This document shows, piece by piece, positions 32,005 through 34,144 of a stretch of 34,144 nt of DNA. The notes under the pieces were generated by a model that saw only the letters and a program-made list of their open reading frames with translations, was not told the origin of the DNA and searched no databases. Made by a program: the position numbers and the translations under genes. The stretch's first letter is position 1. Each line of letters starts with the position of its first letter. Source of the stretch: Ruminococcus sp. UBA7013 (GTDB lineage: Bacteria; Bacillota; Clostridia; Oscillospirales; Ruminococcaceae); the NCBI GenBank assembly GCA_002449585.1, contig DJXD01000004.1:1-34144 (forward strand), in the 5' to 3' direction.

Positions 32005-33557
32005 TTACACCTTCTCTCTGAGGGAAAGTCCGCATCTGAGATGGAATTCAAGTTCGTGGCGGGTCAGAACTGTAATGCTGCTGACGGTCTGTACAAAAAG
32101 TGTATCATCAAATTCTGTAAGCATTCCAGAATTTTCAGCAAAATGCAGAAGTTCTGACAGTTTTTTGATTCTGGTCATATCATCAGAAGTATCTGCCTGC
32201 AAATAGCCTATTTCTGTTTCCAGACGGGCAATTTCAGAAAGTGAGCCGAAGTTCTGCTGATTGTAGACCGCAGCATCAATGATACCCTGTGTGAACATTT
32301 TTGTTATTGTATCACGCTGTCTTGCAGTTTCCGAAATCTGATTCTGTAATTCTTCAATTTTTTGAAGTTTCCTATTGACAGATTGTTTTTTCAGACTTTC
32401 ATAAAGCGGTTTCAGAATCAGTTCACGGCCGAAAATCAGCTTGTTCATCATGGTGAGGAAAGCAGTCCTGATATCATCATCCCGGAGAAAAAGCATGGAA
32501 CACAGACATTTATCCCGTAAATGTGCGGAACATGTCCATGCTGCATATTTCTCATCACCGCTGTGGATTCTCCGCTTGAAAGTACAGCCGCATTCACCGC
32601 AAAAAATCTTTCCTGAAATGCATATCTTTTCTGATATTTCTTATCACCGCCTGTTATGTTTTTTTCATCAGCCCTTTGTTGAATAATTTTAGCAGCAGTA
32701 TCGAAAATTTCCTGACTGATGATAGCTTGATGACATCCGGCAGCGAAATACTGCCCGCATTCTCCGTGATTGGCATGACGGCGGAACTGGTCATCCGTAT
32801 AAGTCTTCTGGAACAGAGCGTTTCCTGTATACCGTTCATTCTTCAGGATGCTGAGTATCACTGATGATGACCATGTCTTCTGTTTCCTTGTCGGAATCTC
32901 CATCAGATTCAACTTTTTGGCAATAGTATGCGCACCAGCTCCGGAGATGGCTTCTGAAAAAATCAGCCGCACGATTTCTGCTTCTTCCGGTATGATTTCG
33001 AGTTTGTCAGTATTCCAGCAGTATCCGTATGGTGCGGAGTGCATATCAAATGTGCCGTCCATGAATCTGTTCCGGATTGACCATTTGATATTCTGTGAAG
33101 AAGAAACTGACTCGCTTTCTGCAAGACTGCTCATAATTCCAAGAAGCATTTCGCTTTCCATCGAGCCGGTATTGATATTCTCTTTTTCAAAAATAATTGG
33201 AATATTGAGTGAAATCAGTTCACGGACGATTTCAAGACAGTCAGTTGTATTTCTTGCCAGTCTGCTGATAGATTTTGTCAGTACCAGATTGATTTTTCCG
33301 CATTTGCAGTCGGCAAGCAGATTTTGCAGAGCTTCACGGCAGTCCGCACGGGTGCCGGTAATTCCGGAATCGTAATAAATTCCGGCAAATTCCCAATCCG
33401 TACGCAGTGCAATATATCGTTCATAATGTGATTTCTGTGCCTCCAGACTCTCATGCTGTGCATCACTTGCAGTGGAAACCCTGCAATAGGCTGCTACTCT
33501 GAGTTTTGGCTTGGATGCATCAATTTTAAGAGGTTCAATAACAGTAATTTTCTTCAT
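32005..33557 (-). pseudogene. Large serine recombinase, frameshifted in the zinc ribbon
   Basis: From ATG 33557 (AAAGGAGGG 7 nt upstream) the frame gives an intact catalytic domain: VAAYCRVSTA with Ser28, VLTKSISRLARNT, MSSLAESESVS, and a recombinase domain with PYGYCWNTDKLE and ILKNERYTGNALFQ. At about 32617 it shifts: the expected AFSGKIFCGECGC becomes AFQERFFAVNAAV. The right continuation (CGECGCTFKRR, then a coiled coil, to 32005) is intact in another frame. One missing T/A (plus-strand AAA at 32616-32618 where AAAA is expected) explains it. As written, the product would be about 369 aa without zinc ribbon or coiled coil. Confidence 0.85.
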
Positions 33558-33585
33558 GCAGAACCCTCCTTTCGGTATAGACATG

Positions 33586-33777
33586 TTACCTCTTTTCAGG
33601 AAATAAGTCAAGGGGGTTCGGCATAATTTCTGCTAAATATGGGACAAAAATAATACGGTTAATTTTGGTTAATATGACATATTCCTTGGTTGAAATCAGA
33701 TTTTTAAGATACATAGATTTTGTGATTTCCTGTGCCATATAATAGTTCAGCTCATCATCTATATTGATATTATCCAT
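33586..33777 (-). CDS. SHOCT-like small protein
   Basis: A 63-aa protein with MAQEITKSMYLKNLISTKEY, which fits the short SHOCT helix pair (L-x-x-G-x-I-(S/T)-x-x-E-(F/Y)), and the ending PYLAEIM. Such small proteins commonly stand upstream of these recombinase cassettes; the role is unknown. ATG 33777 lies 9 nt after AAGGAG. The TAA of the endolysin gene overlaps this SD (TAAGGAG), so the two are coupled. Confidence 0.65.
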   Translation of the reverse strand: MDNINIDDELNYYMAQEITKSMYLKNLISTKEYVILTKINRIIFVPYLAEIMPNPLDLFPEKR

Positions 33778-33790
33778 TTTCAATATCTCC

Positions 33791-34144
33791 TTAATTCTTC
33801 ATCAGTTTTCCGCTGTAGGTTTCGCCGTTGACTTTGACTTCTACAGTCATGCCGGTTTCTGTTGCTGTGACGATTGGTGCAGAGAGTGTGCTGATTGTCT
33901 TTGTTTTGCTGAATCCGTTCAGTCCTGCGGATTTGATTTTTTCTGTGTAATCAATATAGCCTTCATCAATGTCCACATTTCCGCCGATACCATTCACTCT
34001 GCCTGTGCTGGACTTCTGCCACATTCCGACCGAACCGCTGTAGTTTAATTTGGAGTTGTACTCTGCAAGCCAGAGTGCATATCTGTTTTTGATGTCATCC
34101 TCCATATAGCTGTTGAACGGTGAACGGCTCATGTACAGTCCTGC
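33791..34144 (-). CDS. GH25 lysozyme (endolysin), C-terminal part, cut by the window edge
   Basis: The frame is open to the window end (AGLYMSRSPFN onward). It matches the second half of glycoside hydrolase family 25 lysozymes: YALWLAEYNSKL, SGSVGMWQKSSTGRVNGIGG, then NVDIDEGYIDY. After the GH25 core comes a short beta-rich tail of about 35 residues (IVTATETGMTVEVKVNGETY). The catalytic Asp/Glu positions are outside the window. In this setting it is likely a phage endolysin cleaving peptidoglycan at host lysis. Confidence 0.85.
   Translation of the reverse strand, partial: AGLYMSRSPFNSYMEDDIKNRYALWLAEYNSKLNYSGSVGMWQKSSTGRVNGIGGNVDIDEGYIDYTEKIKSAGLNGFSKTKTISTLSAPIVTATETGMTVEVKVNGETYSGKLMKN

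Larger units (their letters stand above)
28925..34144. mobile_element. End of a prophage or integrative element (extends past the window)
   Basis: Contents are the GIY-YIG nuclease, two large serine recombinases, a recombinase-domain-only protein, a SHOCT-like small protein and a GH25 endolysin. The sudden change of strand, the endolysin and the recombinases all point to the integration/lysis end of a mobile element. The left border is inferred to lie between the rlmD stop and 29090; no direct repeat could be checked because the other end is outside. Confidence 0.6.

Noticed and set aside
32598..32620. Programmed -1 frameshift at the T6 run of recombinase 2
   Set aside because: It would restore the Cys motif but leave QER in place of the conserved SGK; a one-base deletion upstream restores the whole conserved segment, so mutation or sequencing error is simpler.

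Overview
This is about 34 kb of low-GC Firmicute chromosome. The organism is most likely a gut or rumen Ruminococcus-like member of the Oscillospiraceae. Evidence for this is a type I dockerin remnant at the left edge, the clostridial gene orders hprK-murB-rapZ, rplS-lepB-rbgA-rnhB-yraN and tig-clpP-clpX-lon-ysxC, a TIGR03960/TIGR03936 radical-SAM pair, a HemZ-type enzyme and a TrpR-like YerC regulator. Almost everything from 1 to 28.9 kb is ordinary core chromosome on the + strand; from about 29 kb onward it is the end of a mobile element.

Layout. 1-460: decayed 3' end of a CBM6-like/dockerin protein, closed by a strong hairpin terminator. 461-1858 (-): a rhamnulokinase-like FGGY protein whose active-site motifs have been lost. 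2.0-6.8 kb: rpe, a membrane-anchored DUF4015-like glycosidase-fold protein, hprK, murB and rapZ. 6.77-7.4 kb: a non-coding accessory patch with an IS605/HEARO-type palindromic end touching the rapZ stop codon and a 20-unit hexanucleotide repeat; yvcK and whiA, which often follow rapZ, are absent. 7.4-8.0 kb: two small orphan genes. 8.0-10.5 kb: the radical-SAM pair. 10.5-14.4 kb: a promoter and long structured leader, then rplS, two signal peptidases I, rbgA, rnhB and yraN. 14.4-16.6 kb: thrC and a metallophosphoesterase. 16.6-23.1 kb: the protein quality-control block tig, clpP, clpX, lon and ysxC. 23.2-28.9 kb: yerC, a short HEARO-like RNA element, an MBL hydrolase, hemZ, a HAD protein, a DUF1871-like protein and rlmD. 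The junction between the last two carries a recent tandem duplication in which each copy has decayed in a complementary way.

28.9-34.1 kb: a GIY-YIG/DUF4357 nuclease converges on a minus-strand operon made of a GH25 endolysin (cut by the window edge), a SHOCT-like small protein, a frameshifted large serine recombinase, a 136-aa recombinase-domain-only protein and an intact 520-aa large serine recombinase. This looks like the integration/lysis end of a prophage or integrative element lying next to rlmD (rumA), a gene I remember as an integration target of serine-recombinase elements.

The core genes cover carbon-source signalling (HprK), cell wall synthesis (MurB), RNA and ribosome work (RapZ, L19, RbgA, RlmD, YsxC), secretion (two SPases) and proteolysis (ClpXP, Lon). 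Most are tightly packed with 1-14 bp overlaps, so they are probably co-transcribed in a few long operons from the promoters listed. All family assignments come from reading motifs; no database search was possible.
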